The position numbers were made by a program, and so were the translations under genes. The notes beneath the pieces were generated by a model that ran no database searches, had not been told where the DNA came from, and worked only from the letters and a program-made list of their open reading frames with translations. From UKL13-2 sp036394575 (GTDB lineage: Bacteria > Pseudomonadota > Gammaproteobacteria > Burkholderiales > Usitatibacteraceae), in the NCBI GenBank assembly GCA_036394575.1, contig DASWEY010000020.1:1-64000 (forward strand): DNA of 64,000 bases, written 5' to 3'. Below are positions 1-8,286 of this stretch, piece by piece (position 1 is the first letter of the stretch; every line of letters starts with the position of its first letter).

Positions 1-115
1 TGCAGGTGCCGGTGATGGTGGCGCTGACCGCCATGGTTTGCGTGTTGCCGGCAAATGCCGAGGTCGATGCGCCAAAGGCGGCTGCAATCATTGAGGCAAG
101 TAGAATTTTTTTCAT
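1..115 (-). CDS. Secreted small protein, N-terminus only (cut by window edge)
   Basis: Only the first 38 codons are in the window; the gene runs off the left edge. The reverse strand starts with ATG at 115, preceded by a GGAG-type ribosome binding site. It encodes a clear signal peptide (MKKILLASMIAAAFGASTSAFA) and then a mature start with the motif MAVSATITGTC. A similar 'MxVSATI' plus Cys start occurs in the exported protein at 2950-3336, so the two may be paralogues. The pattern recalls spore-coat-U or DUF4402-type secreted beta-sandwich proteins, but too little is visible to assign a family. Confidence 0.6.
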   Translation of the reverse strand, partial: MKKILLASMIAAAFGASTSAFAGNTQTMAVSATITGTC

Positions 116-459
116 GTTCGTGTCTCCGTGGTCTTGGTGTAATGTTGAACTTCGGTCTGCGAGCGCCAGATGCTTTTGCGTTCGCCCTTAACTTGAAACC
201 AAGTCTAGGCCCGACGCGAAATATGCAATGTGTGCCGCGACACAAAATGCCCGAACGTTTGTTAATGATTGTCACGGGATCGACCACGCGGTGAACAGGA
301 AAACACCCCGCGATGGATGCGGCACGATGCGCATGACCGGTCTGAATTTCTGCGGGGCCCACTACGAATCGCGCGCCGCCGCGGCGCGTGTCGCACTGTA
401 AACGGGCCGAGGCAGTAGAATCGCGCTTCCGACTGCATGGATGACCAGATGGCGCGCCG
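116..459. other. Intergenic region without a convincing gene
   Basis: This 344-base stretch separates the divergent left-edge gene from the cyclic-nucleotide-binding protein and should hold both promoters. Short open frames exist but lack ribosome binding sites. The only marked structure is a GC-rich inverted repeat at 372-388 with 7-bp arms. Confidence 0.5.
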
Positions 460-1365
460 ATGAACGACGATTTCGATTTCACCAAACCCGCCACCGGCAC
501 CAACACCGCTGCGCCGGCTCCGCCGGTGGCGGTTAAAAGCAAAATGTACAACCCCGCGGTGGCGCGCAAGCTGTTCGAACTGGGCGGCACGCCGGAACAG
601 ATCGCCTCCGGCGGCACCTTCTTCGCCGAGCATGAAAAGGCCGCCAAGAGCGGGCTGTTCAGCAAGGGCCAGGCGAACAAGATGTTCTTCCTGAACGCCG
701 GCGAAGTCGCGCTGACCGCCGGTGGGCGCGTGCTCGACACCATTCGCGGCGGCGAAATTTTCGGCGAGATGGCGGTCATCACCGGCGGCGCGCGCAGCGC
801 CACCGCCACCGCGCGCACCGATTGCAGCGGTTATTCCATGGACGCCGCGCAGTTCCAGGCGGCGATCCAGCGCCTGCCCGAATTCGCCTTGATGCTGATG
901 AGCGTGATGTTCGACCGCCTGCGCCTGCTGGCGGCGCGCCTGGCCGCGCGCAAGACCGCCGCGCCGGCGGCGGAACGCGAGATGGCCCTGTTCGATGCCG
1001 TCACCCTGGCTCAGTTGCACGCGCAGCTCGATCAATCTGCCACCCTGCGCTACCAGCGCCGCCAGGCGATCATGCGCGAGGGCGAGACCGGTGCGTATAT
1101 GTACATCGTGCTCGAGGGCGCTGTGGACATTTCGATCAACGGCAATGTGGTCGAAACCGTGCGCGTCGGCGGCACCTTCGGCGAAATGGCCCTGGTCGAT
1201 CAATCGCCGCGCACCGCCAGCGCCAGCGCCGTCGATGATTGCGCCTTGCTGGCGATCAATCGCGTGGCCCTGCTGGCGCTGGTGAAGGCGCAGCCCGGTT
1301 TCGCCATCGCCCTGCTGAAATCGGTCGCCGACCGCTTGCGGCATATGAATTCCCTGCTGGCCTGA
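460..1365 (+). CDS. Tandem cyclic-nucleotide-binding (CNB) domain protein
   Basis: This 301-residue soluble protein has two CNB/Crp-type domains and no DNA-binding or catalytic domain. The first spans about residues 40-150 and contains GGEIFGEMAVITGGARSATA. The second spans about 175-295 and contains GGTFGEMALVDQSPRTASA. Both are phosphate-binding-cassette regions with the conserved FGEMA...R-[ST]A pattern. The second copy is closer to consensus. About 30 Pro/Ala-rich residues precede the first domain. Such proteins usually sense cAMP or cGMP, or serve as regulatory subunits for a partner. No partner is obvious here; an orphan ParA lies downstream on the same strand, 546 bases away. The ligand is not predictable. 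Confidence 0.85.
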   Translation: MNDDFDFTKPATGTNTAAPAPPVAVKSKMYNPAVARKLFELGGTPEQIASGGTFFAEHEKAAKSGLFSKGQANKMFFLNAGEVALTAGGRVLDTIRGGEIFGEMAVITGGARSATATARTDCSGYSMDAAQFQAAIQRLPEFALMLMSVMFDRLRLLAARLAARKTAAPAAEREMALFDAVTLAQLHAQLDQSATLRYQRRQAIMREGETGAYMYIVLEGAVDISINGNVVETVRVGGTFGEMALVDQSPRTASASAVDDCALLAINRVALLALVKAQPGFAIALLKSVADRLRHMNSLLA

Positions 1366-1390
1366 ATCCGGGGCGGATAAACAGGGAATA

Positions 1391-1420
1391 AAAAAAGGGC
1401 CGCTCCTTGCGGAGCGGCCC
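1391..1420 (-). terminator. Hairpin with U-tract in minus-strand sense
   Basis: A perfect 10-bp stem with a 4-base loop (1397-1420, arms gggccgctcc / ggagcggccc) sits 31 bases after the CNB gene stop. The A-tract is on the 5' side (1391-1396), so the classic U-run follows the stem only for minus-strand transcripts. It may also stop or protect the CNB transcript without a U-tract. Confidence 0.6.
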
Positions 1421-1425
1421 AACAC

Positions 1426-1911
1426 TCACCACGGAGGAGAGACTGGTTACCCAAATGCGCCTACTGTGCGCCTACTGCCGCCACGCCCACGACAGCGAGC
1501 GGAGAACCAGCACAGGTTGAATCTTGCCGCAGCGATACGGCGCTGTCCCCACCCGGCCGGGTGGGAAAGAAACACGGCAGCGATCGCAACGCGTCTTGCA
1601 ATGGGTTCCAAACCAGTGTGTCGCGTCCCTCGCACAGGGGCAATCCCGCATTCGTGGGGCGAAATGGCGGTTCAAATCGGAAGATGAAAGTCCAGCATTG
1701 ACGCGGCGTTCGAGGCAAAAATGCCCGGGAAGCCGCGTCAATGCTTGACTTTGACATTTCATCATTCTGCAATCTTGTACGTTTAGGCGCACGGTCCGTT
1801 GCCCTCCGGCCATCCCTCGATCGCCGGTTTCGGACGTCGCCGGCCGGACAGGATGCTTCCCGCCGCCTAATCTGGTAGCGTAGCGGTCACGCACACTCCT
1901 CGCGGGTCAAT
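1426..1911. other. Intergenic region with palindromes
   Basis: No convincing gene lies in these 486 bases. An 18-bp perfect palindrome is at 1548-1565 (CCCACCCGGCCGGGTGGG). The first copy of the dispersed 67-bp palindromic element is at 1686-1752. The promoter for the ParA-like gene should lie after 1755 but no clear -35/-10 pair stands out. Confidence 0.5.
1686..1752 (+). repeat. Dispersed palindromic element, copy A
   Basis: The outer arms resemble GAAAGTCCAGCATTGACGCG and its inverse, enclosing the core GAGGCAAAAATGCC. Related copies are at 16539-16605, 23904-23960, 30705-30771 and 44186-44252. Its core is in the plus orientation. The arms can fold into a long hairpin. No coding function is likely. 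Confidence 0.8.
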
Positions 1912-2520
1912 ATGAAAACCGTTCTGATCGCCAACCCCAAGGGTGGCGCCGGCAAGACGACGTTGTCGACCAATCTGGCAGGCTATCTGGCCGCGCGCGG
2001 TGAGCAGGTCTATCTATGGGATCTCGACCGGCAGAAATCCGCGCTGTACTGGCTGTCGCAGCGCCCGGCCACTCTGCCCCTCATCCAGCGGCTGGACAGC
2101 GCCCGGCAAAAGGTCGAGGAGGGCGTGCTGGTGCTGGATTCCCCCGCCGGCCTGCATGGCGAAAAGCTGGCCGATATGGTCAAACGCGTGGAGAAGGTGC
2201 TGGTGCCGATCGTGCCCTCCAGCCTGGATATGGCCGCCACCCGCACTTTTCTGGATGAATTGCTCGACGAAAAATCGGTGCGCAAGGGCAAGGCCTTTGT
2301 CGCCATCGTCGGCATGCGTGTCGATGCGCGCACCCGCGCCGCGGAACGTCTCGACGATTTTCTGGCGCCCATCGATCTGCCGGTGCTGACGCATTTGCGC
2401 GATACGCAAAACTATGTGACCGCGGCCTTCGAAGGCAAATCCATCTTCGATATGGCGCCTTCGATCGTGGCCCAGGATGTCGCCCAGTGGCAGCCGATCG
2501 CGCAGTGGCTGCGCAGCTAG
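1912..2520 (+). CDS. ParA/MinD-family P-loop ATPase, orphan
   Basis: This 202-residue cytoplasmic protein has a deviant Walker A motif, KGGAGKTT (residues 10-17), and the switch region VLDSPAGL in place of Walker B. It is the short ParA-like form, with no N-terminal HTH. ParA-type ATPases dimerise on nucleoid DNA or membrane to position a cargo such as plasmids, chemoreceptors or microcompartments. No ParB or recognised cargo gene is adjacent, so the cargo is unknown. The Walker motif is followed by VYLWDLDRQKSALYW, where classical ParA has a 'DxDPQ' motif; here it reads DLDRQ. The ATG start sits just after a CTCGCGGGTC leader with no strong ribosome binding site. Confidence 0.8.
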   Translation: MKTVLIANPKGGAGKTTLSTNLAGYLAARGEQVYLWDLDRQKSALYWLSQRPATLPLIQRLDSARQKVEEGVLVLDSPAGLHGEKLADMVKRVEKVLVPIVPSSLDMAATRTFLDELLDEKSVRKGKAFVAIVGMRVDARTRAAERLDDFLAPIDLPVLTHLRDTQNYVTAAFEGKSIFDMAPSIVAQDVAQWQPIAQWLRS

Positions 2521-2949
2521 CCGCGTCACGCCCCCGCGCCGCCGGCTGAGGCAGCTCTCTCGGCCCCCCGGGGCTCCATGCAAGGCAACCCAGCGCCCGG
2601 CGGCGCCGCCTTTCGCCATGCCGATCCGCCCGGCTTGTATCGAAATTGTGAATTCCTACCTGCGCGGGTAGGGACGCGCGCGCGCGGAAAGCGCATTCTC
2701 GATTCATCGGTACCGGCGCTGCATCGACACTGGCTGACACCAGCCATTCGTCAATGCGGGTCGCCCCTGTGATCGCCTGACACGGTCGATGCCGCCGTGA
2801 TCCATTCGATCCATTGAAAAGCGGCATCAAGTGATGCTAGTTTTTTGCCGATAGAGCGAGAGCGGACCGTCTGCAGGACGGCCGAGTTGCCCGCGCAGGA
2901 TGCGCCGGGCGCCGCTGGCAAGGATTTTCTTTCAGAAAGCGAGTCGGCA
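2521..2949. other. Intergenic region, no gene recognised
   Basis: No open frame in these 429 bases has both a start signal and protein-like composition. A short hairpin with a T-run at 2824-2846 is the only regulatory-looking structure. Confidence 0.45.
2824..2846 (+). terminator. Possible weak intrinsic terminator
   Basis: The sequence GCATC-AAGT-GATGC is followed by TAG and six T residues. The stem is only 5 bp, so activity is uncertain. It would separate the ParA-like transcript from the exported protein gene at 2950. Confidence 0.35.
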
Positions 2950-3336
2950 ATGCACTATGCCAGGTTCACATGCTCCGTCCCTCTTCGCCGCCTTGCCGCG
3001 GCGTTGGTGGCGGCGGCGATGTGGGCGACACCGGCATGGTCCGCGCCGACCGACCAGGCGAGAATGACGGTCTCCGCGACCATCCTCAGCCACTGCGCGA
3101 TGCAGTTGAGCAGTGCCGCCCCGGTCGATGCCATCGCGGCCGCGCCGTTCAATGCGCGCTGCAACACAGCGGCAGCACCACGCGTTCGTGCGGCGATTGC
3201 CCTGGCGGCGCCGGCGGCCGGGGTCGAGATGCCGCCGCTCCCGGCCGACGGCGCGCGCACGCATGCCGAAGTCGTCAATCCCGTCGAGGGCGATTCGCGC
3301 CGGGGCCAGTACATCCAGTACACCATCGAATACTGA
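2950..3336 (+). CDS. Small exported protein of unknown function
   Basis: Starting at ATG 2950, the product has 128 residues. It opens with a basic N-terminus and hydrophobic segment, then a likely signal-peptide cleavage near WATPAWSA. The mature part begins with RMTVSATILSHC, echoing the MAVSATITGTC of the left-edge protein. Only two Cys lie in the mature region (SHC and ARC), so one disulfide is possible. The frame is open further upstream to a TTG at 2845, but that extension would place 35 charged residues before the signal sequence, so I prefer the ATG. It may be a short secreted-adhesin or spore-coat-U-like domain; the family is not established. Confidence 0.5.
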   Translation: MHYARFTCSVPLRRLAAALVAAAMWATPAWSAPTDQARMTVSATILSHCAMQLSSAAPVDAIAAAPFNARCNTAAAPRVRAAIALAAPAAGVEMPPLPADGARTHAEVVNPVEGDSRRGQYIQYTIEY

Positions 3337-3408
3337 AGCGCCTTCGCAAGCCGCATTGCGGGATCAGTGTCCGCGCGTTAGCATGGTTTCCCCATATTGG
3401 AGACGACC

Positions 3409-3885
3409 ATGGCCGACAGTTCGCAGTATGAAATCACCCTGACTTATCCGGCCGAGGCCGGTCAACCGCTGCCGCCGGACCCGGCCTACACGCGCGACAG
3501 CACCTTGCGCGCCGCCGGCAAGCACGAGCTGCCGGCCTCGGCGCCGGCGGCGAACGGCGGCGATCCGGGCCGCTACAACCCGGAAGAGCTGCTGGTGCTC
3601 TCCCTGTCGCAATGCCATATGCTGACCTATCTTGCCATCGCCGCCAAAAAACGCATCGGCATCATCGCCTATACGGACCGCGCCACCGGCATTCTTGGTG
3701 TCGGCGCCACCGGCAAAACGTCGATGCAGGCGGTGACCCTGCGCCCGCGCGTGACGGTGGCGCGCGGCAGCAATGTGGCCGATGCCCTTGCCACCCACCA
3801 AAAGGCGCATGCTTATTGCTTCATGGCGAACTCCGTCAACTTTCCGGTGACAAACGAACCCGAGATTGTCGAAGCCGATGCCTGA
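3409..3885 (+). CDS. OsmC-family peroxiredoxin-like protein
   Basis: The 158-residue product is an OsmC/Ohr-superfamily protein, which reduces organic or inorganic hydroperoxides through two conserved Cys. The first is Cys69 in LSLSQCHMLTYL and the second Cys137 in AYCFMANSVNFPV; both surroundings match the OsmC subfamily. The start at ATG 3409 is chosen over the in-frame TTG at 3397 because GGAG lies 6-7 bases upstream of the ATG. It appears to be monocistronic, with 124 bases to the amidase. No OxyR or OhrR regulator is nearby. Confidence 0.9.
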   Translation: MADSSQYEITLTYPAEAGQPLPPDPAYTRDSTLRAAGKHELPASAPAANGGDPGRYNPEELLVLSLSQCHMLTYLAIAAKKRIGIIAYTDRATGILGVGATGKTSMQAVTLRPRVTVARGSNVADALATHQKAHAYCFMANSVNFPVTNEPEIVEADA

Positions 3886-4009
3886 AGCGCCGCAATGATC
3901 TTGCGTGATCGTGCGCGCTGCCGCTTACAGGCGATAATTCGCCAGGACTTTGCCGTTTCCTGTTTGTTCCACTTCCGCGACTTCGCCGCGCCATCCATTT
4001 TCGCCATCG

Positions 4010-5362
4010 ATGAAAACCCTTGCTGAAATTTCGCAGGCCCTCGCGGCCGGCAGCATCACGTCCGAGGCGCTGACTCGCCGCTATCTCGAGCGCATCGCCG
4101 ATCCGGCCGGAGAGGGCGCGCGCGCCTTCATCAAGGTTCATGCCGACAGCGCCCTGGCCGCGGCCAGGGCCAGCGACAGCCTGCGCCGGCAGGGCATCGT
4201 GCCTTCGCCGCTGGCCGGCATTCCGATTTCGATCAAGGACCTGTTCGACATCCAGGGCGACATCACGACCGCGGGTTCGATCATCCTCAAGGAGGCAGCG
4301 CCGGCCGGACGCGATGCCCCGGCCATGGCGCGGTTGCGCGCCGCCGGCGCGATTTTCATCGGTCGCACCAATATGACCGAGTTCGCCTATGGCGGCCACG
4401 GCATGAACAGCCACTACGGGACGCCGCGCAATCCCTGGGACCGCGCCACCGGCCGCATTCCTGGCGGCTCGACCTCGGGCGGTGCGGTCAGCGTCACCGA
4501 CGGCATGGCCGCCGCGACCATCGGCTCCGATACCGGCGGCTCGGTGCGCATTCCTGCCGCGCTGTGCGGCATCGCCGGCTTCAAGCCGACCCAGGCGCGG
4601 GTGCCGCTGGAAGGCGCCTTCCCCCTGTCGGGCACCCGCGATTCGATCGGTCCATTGGGTCATTCGGCCGCATGCTGCATTTGGCTGGATGCGGTGATGG
4701 CCGGCGAACGCCCGCACGCGCCACCGCCGATGGCACTGAAACACCTGCGCCTTGGCGTGCCCACCACCATCCTGCTCGATGGTCTCGACAAGGACGTCGC
4801 CGCCGCTTTTTCACGGGCGCTGAGCGCCATTTCGGCAGCGGGCGCCGTCGTCGAGGAATTCGCCTTCGATGAGCTCGCCGAAGAAGCCGCCGGCAGCGCG
4901 CGCGTCAATTTTTCCGCGGTAGAAGCCTACGCCCTGCATCGCGAGCGGCTGGCCACGCGATTGGCGGATTTCGATGCGCGCGTTGCCAAGCGCCTGCTGC
5001 TGGGCGCCGCGATGAATGCCGCCGATTATTACGAGCTGATGTTGCTGCGCAAACGCCTGATGGCGGGCGCCGATCGCCGCACCGCGCGCTTCGACGCGTT
5101 GCTGGCGCCGGCGGTACCGATTGTGGCGCCGGTGATCGCCGATATCGATGCCAGCGAGGACGCGCTGTTGCGTTATAACGGCCTGTTGCTGCGCAATACC
5201 GCGCCCTTCAATGTGTTCGACCGGCCCTGCTGGTCGCTGCCCTGTCATGAACCCGGGCAGGCGCCGGTTGGTCTGATGGTGATCGGCGAAACCATGGGGG
5301 ACCGGAAGCTGCAGGCGATCGGCCTGGCGCTGGAGCAGGCGCTGGCGGGGAAGAAAGACTGA
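4010..5362 (+). CDS. Amidase signature (AS) family amidohydrolase
   Basis: This 450-residue enzyme hydrolyses amide bonds through a Ser-cisSer-Lys triad. The motifs are the catalytic Lys in PISIKDLFD (near residue 80), the Gly/Ser-rich signature GGSTSGGAVS with the cis-Ser, and the nucleophile region GSDTGGSVRIPA. It is related to GatA, but gatC and gatB are absent, so it is more likely a stand-alone amidase with an unknown substrate. ATG 4010 gives the typical N-terminus (MKTLAEISQAL); the frame is open 20 codons upstream without a better start. Confidence 0.88.
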   Translation: MKTLAEISQALAAGSITSEALTRRYLERIADPAGEGARAFIKVHADSALAAARASDSLRRQGIVPSPLAGIPISIKDLFDIQGDITTAGSIILKEAAPAGRDAPAMARLRAAGAIFIGRTNMTEFAYGGHGMNSHYGTPRNPWDRATGRIPGGSTSGGAVSVTDGMAAATIGSDTGGSVRIPAALCGIAGFKPTQARVPLEGAFPLSGTRDSIGPLGHSAACCIWLDAVMAGERPHAPPPMALKHLRLGVPTTILLDGLDKDVAAAFSRALSAISAAGAVVEEFAFDELAEEAAGSARVNFSAVEAYALHRERLATRLADFDARVAKRLLLGAAMNAADYYELMLLRKRLMAGADRRTARFDALLAPAVPIVAPVIADIDASEDALLRYNGLLLRNTAPFNVFDRPCWSLPCHEPGQAPVGLMVIGETMGDRKLQAIGLALEQALAGKKD

Positions 5363-5387
5363 ACGCCGGCGCCGCGGCCCGCTGCGT

Positions 5388-5615
5388 TCAGAAACCGCGC
5401 TGTTTTTTCTTGAATTCTTCGGCAGCCTTGGCGTCATCGGCCATTTTCTTTTCGGCCTGTTTCTTGTTCCAGCCGATCGCCGGTGCGATGAGTTCCCACC
5501 AGGCGAACAGCACCGCAAACGGCATCAGCACCCAGAACCAGGACCATGCGGCGACCGGACCGAAATCCAGTAATTTCATGAGCAAAATGATGACAGCGAT
5601 GATGGCGAGTGGCAT
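5388..5615 (-). CDS. Small Trp-rich membrane protein (TIGR04438-like)
   Basis: The 75-residue protein has two hydrophobic segments. The first is about residues 3-17 (PLAIIAVIILLMKLL) and the second holds several Trp (AAWSWFWVLMPFAVLFAWWEL). A Lys-rich cytoplasmic tail ends in KKKQRGF. This matches the 'small Trp-rich protein' family seen in betaproteobacteria, which has no known function. It is read opposite to its neighbours and diverges from the DUF255 gene, with 32 bases between the two starts. Confidence 0.8.
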   Translation of the reverse strand: MPLAIIAVIILLMKLLDFGPVAAWSWFWVLMPFAVLFAWWELIAPAIGWNKKQAEKKMADDAKAAEEFKKKQRGF

Positions 5616-5647
5616 GGTGCCTCCTGCAATGATAAATAAGACCGATT

Positions 5648-7729
5648 ATGCCCAATAGACTCATCAATAGCACGTCGCCCTATCTTCAACAGCATGCCGA
5701 TAACCCGGTCGACTGGCATGAATGGAGCCCGGAAACCCTGGTCCTGTCGCGCGACAGTGGCAAGCCGATTTTGCTGTCGATCGGCTATTCCGCCTGCCAC
5801 TGGTGCCATGTGATGGCGCATGAGTCCTTCGAGGATGAAGACGTGGCGGCGCTGATGAACGCGTTGTTCGTCAATATCAAGGTCGATCGCGAGGAGCGGC
5901 CCGATATCGACCAGATCTACCAGGCGGCGCATGCGATGCTCACCCAGCGCTCCGGCGGCTGGCCGCTGACCATGTTTCTGGCGCCGGACACCACGCCGTT
6001 TTTCGGCGGCACTTATTTCCCGAAAACGGCGCGTTATGGCCTGCCGGGCTTCACCGATTTGCTGAAACGGGTGGAACAGTATTACCGCGAGAGCCCGGCC
6101 GAAGTGCGTGAGCAAAATACGCAGTTGCTGACGGCGCTGAAACGCGGCGAATCGCGCCCGACCAGCAGCGCTGCCGCCGATCTCAGCCGCGAACCGATCG
6201 ACGCGGCCCTGCACAATATTGCCGACACCTTCGATGCGGCACGCGGCGGTTTCGGCCAGGCGCCGAAATTTCCGCATCCGGAGATGATCGAATTCTGCCT
6301 GCGCCGCTATGCCGAATCGGGCGATGAAAATGCGCGCCGGAATGCAAGGCACATGGCCTGCTTCACGCTCGAGCAGATGTGCCGAGGCGGCATTTACGAC
6401 CAGCTCGGCGGCGGCTTTGCGCGCTACTCGGTGGATGCGACCTGGACCATCCCGCATTTCGAAAAAATGCTTTACGACAACGGTCCTCTGCTGCGCCTCC
6501 TGGCCGATGCCTGGCTGGTCGCGGAGCACGATGAGCAGAAGCAACTGTTTGCGCGCTGCGCCCGGCAGACCGCCGCATGGGTGATGCGCGAAATGCAGTC
6601 GCCGGGCGGCGGTTATTACTCGACCCTGGATGCCGATTCGGAAGGTCATGAGGGCAAGTTCTATGTGTGGACGGCGGATGCAGCGAGGTCGCTGCTGTCC
6701 CCGGCGGAATGGGAGGTGGCGGTGCCTTATTACGGCCTCGACCGGCGCGCCAATTTTGAAGAAAAATTCTGGAACCTGACGGCGGCGCAGCCGCTGGCGA
6801 TGGTTGCGAATACCTTGGGCCAGGCCGAGGGCGATTGCGCCGTGCTGCTGGAGTCCGCGCGGCAGAAACTGTTTGCCGCGCGCGCGCAGCGCATCCATCC
6901 AGGGCGCGATGAAAAAATCCTGACCAGCTGGAACGCGCTGATGATCGAGGGCATGGCGCATGCCGCGCGCGTGTTCGGGGAAGCGGCCTGGCTGGCCTCG
7001 GCGCGCAAGGCGCTGGCCTTCATGCGCGCGACCATGTGGGACGCCGGCCGCGAGCGCCTCAACGCCACCCACAAGGACGGCAAGACCCATCTCAATGCCT
7101 ATCTCGACGACTACGCCTATCTGGCGAAGGCGATCCTCGAGGTGTTGCAGGCGGATTTCCGCGCCGACGATCTGGCATTCGTCCGCCGCCTGGCCGAGGT
7201 ACTGCTCGAACAGTTTGAAGACCGGGAACGCGGCGGCTTTTATTTCACCAGCCACGATCACGAACAGCTCATCCAGCGCCCCAAACCGGGTTTCGACAAT
7301 GCCACGCCCTCGGGCAATGGCATTGCCGCCCTGGTCCTGCTGCGGCTGGCGCACCTTTACAACGAACCGCGCCATACACTCGCCGCCGAGCACGCGCTGA
7401 CCTGTTTCTTCGCCGCCGTCGACGATCACCCCAGCGGCCATGGTAGCTTGTTGATGGCGCTGCAGGAGTGGTTGCAGCCGACGCAATTGGTGATTCTGGC
7501 GGGGCCGGCCGCGCAACTGGGTGCCTGGCAAACGCTGCTGGCCGCGGAATTCCTGCCCACCACGGTGTCGCTGGCGCTGGCCAATGGCACGGCCGATTTG
7601 CCGGCGGCCTTGCAACGGCCGGCCGCCGACCGGATCCGCGCGTACGTATGCCAGGGCCCGCAATGTCTGCCGCCGATTGTCGACCAGGCCGCGTTGCGGA
7701 AGACGCTCGAACCGGAAGCGCATCGATGA
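5648..7729 (+). CDS. DUF255 / YyaL-type thioredoxin-fold and six-hairpin protein
   Basis: This 693-residue protein has an N-terminal thioredoxin-like DUF255 domain with the conserved SACHWCHVMAHESFED (CxxC at about residues 50-53). A long alpha/alpha-toroid region similar to N-acylglucosamine 2-epimerase or glycosidase folds follows. It is homologous to bacterial YyaL and mammalian SPATA20. The biochemical role is unproven; a redox or sugar-related function is usually suggested. Length and start (MPNRLINSTSPYLQQHADNP) match the family. It overlaps the cytochrome gene by an ATGA junction, suggesting co-translation. Confidence 0.9.
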   Translation: MPNRLINSTSPYLQQHADNPVDWHEWSPETLVLSRDSGKPILLSIGYSACHWCHVMAHESFEDEDVAALMNALFVNIKVDREERPDIDQIYQAAHAMLTQRSGGWPLTMFLAPDTTPFFGGTYFPKTARYGLPGFTDLLKRVEQYYRESPAEVREQNTQLLTALKRGESRPTSSAAADLSREPIDAALHNIADTFDAARGGFGQAPKFPHPEMIEFCLRRYAESGDENARRNARHMACFTLEQMCRGGIYDQLGGGFARYSVDATWTIPHFEKMLYDNGPLLRLLADAWLVAEHDEQKQLFARCARQTAAWVMREMQSPGGGYYSTLDADSEGHEGKFYVWTADAARSLLSPAEWEVAVPYYGLDRRANFEEKFWNLTAAQPLAMVANTLGQAEGDCAVLLESARQKLFAARAQRIHPGRDEKILTSWNALMIEGMAHAARVFGEAAWLASARKALAFMRATMWDAGRERLNATHKDGKTHLNAYLDDYAYLAKAILEVLQADFRADDLAFVRRLAEVLLEQFEDRERGGFYFTSHDHEQLIQRPKPGFDNATPSGNGIAALVLLRLAHLYNEPRHTLAAEHALTCFFAAVDDHPSGHGSLLMALQEWLQPTQLVILAGPAAQLGAWQTLLAAEFLPTTVSLALANGTADLPAALQRPAADRIRAYVCQGPQCLPPIVDQAALRKTLEPEAHR

Positions 7730-8094
7730 GAGCCGGCGCATCCCGGCGGATCGACCTTGCCGTTGCGGCGACCGTGTTGATAGCGATCGCCGTCTGTGTT
7801 GCGGCCTGCGACGGGGGAAGGGCGGAAAATGTCGTACAAACGTCCGCAATGCCATACCAGCAATATGGCTGCAGCAGTTGCCATGCTGCCGACCGCAAGT
7901 TGGTCGGCCCCGCCTTTCGCGATATCGCCGCAAGGTACCGCGGACGTGCGGATGCCGAGGTCCTGTTGGTGGCGAAAGTCAGGAACGGCGGCGCCGGCGT
8001 ATGGGGCCAGATGGCAATGCCACCCCATCCGACGCTGCCGGATGGTGCGCTGCACGAAATGATCCGCACCATCCTGGCGCAGCCGGTCTCGTAA
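7726..8094 (+). CDS. Small c-type cytochrome, probable lipoprotein
   Basis: This 122-residue class I cytochrome c has a heme-binding motif CSSCH at residues 49-53 and a likely Met axial ligand in GQMAMPPHP. The N-terminus is hydrophobic and contains a lipobox-like VAAC (Cys28), so the protein is probably a periplasm-facing lipoprotein. It is similar in size to the cytochrome c551/c552 electron carriers. The start overlaps the stop of the DUF255 gene (ATGA), implying one operon. The redox partner is unknown; no oxidase or reductase genes are adjacent. Confidence 0.85.
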   Translation: MRAGASRRIDLAVAATVLIAIAVCVAACDGGRAENVVQTSAMPYQQYGCSSCHAADRKLVGPAFRDIAARYRGRADAEVLLVAKVRNGGAGVWGQMAMPPHPTLPDGALHEMIRTILAQPVS

Positions 8095-8196
8095 CGATTG
8101 GTAACAGCAATACATGTTCAAATGCCCCCGCCGTGCCATTTTTTCCCGGTTTGGCGGGCAACGCGTCAAATATGTTGGCATTGGCCGGGATATTGA

Positions 8197-8226
8197 TTGA
8201 CAAGGGCAAAACTCGATTCACATAAT
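8197..8226 (+). promoter_or_regulatory. Sigma-70-type promoter for the liv operon
   Basis: A perfect -35 box TTGACA (8197-8202) is followed by an 18-base spacer and the -10 box CATAAT (8221-8226). It lies 60 bases upstream of the livK ATG. Confidence 0.7.
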
Positions 8227-8286
8227 TACGGTTTTCTCGATTCGTTGCCCGATTCGCCAACGTCAACCCCTTCTGGAGACCTGCGC

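Noticed and set aside
262..1425. Long minus-strand open frame opposite the CNB protein
   Set aside because: It is a high-GC antisense shadow with low-complexity His/Arg/Gly-rich translation and no start signal; the plus-strand frame has clear CNB motifs.
5576..7933. 785-codon minus-strand open frame opposite the DUF255 gene
   Set aside because: The translation is Arg/Gln/His-rich and matches no family, while the plus strand encodes a full-length DUF255 protein.
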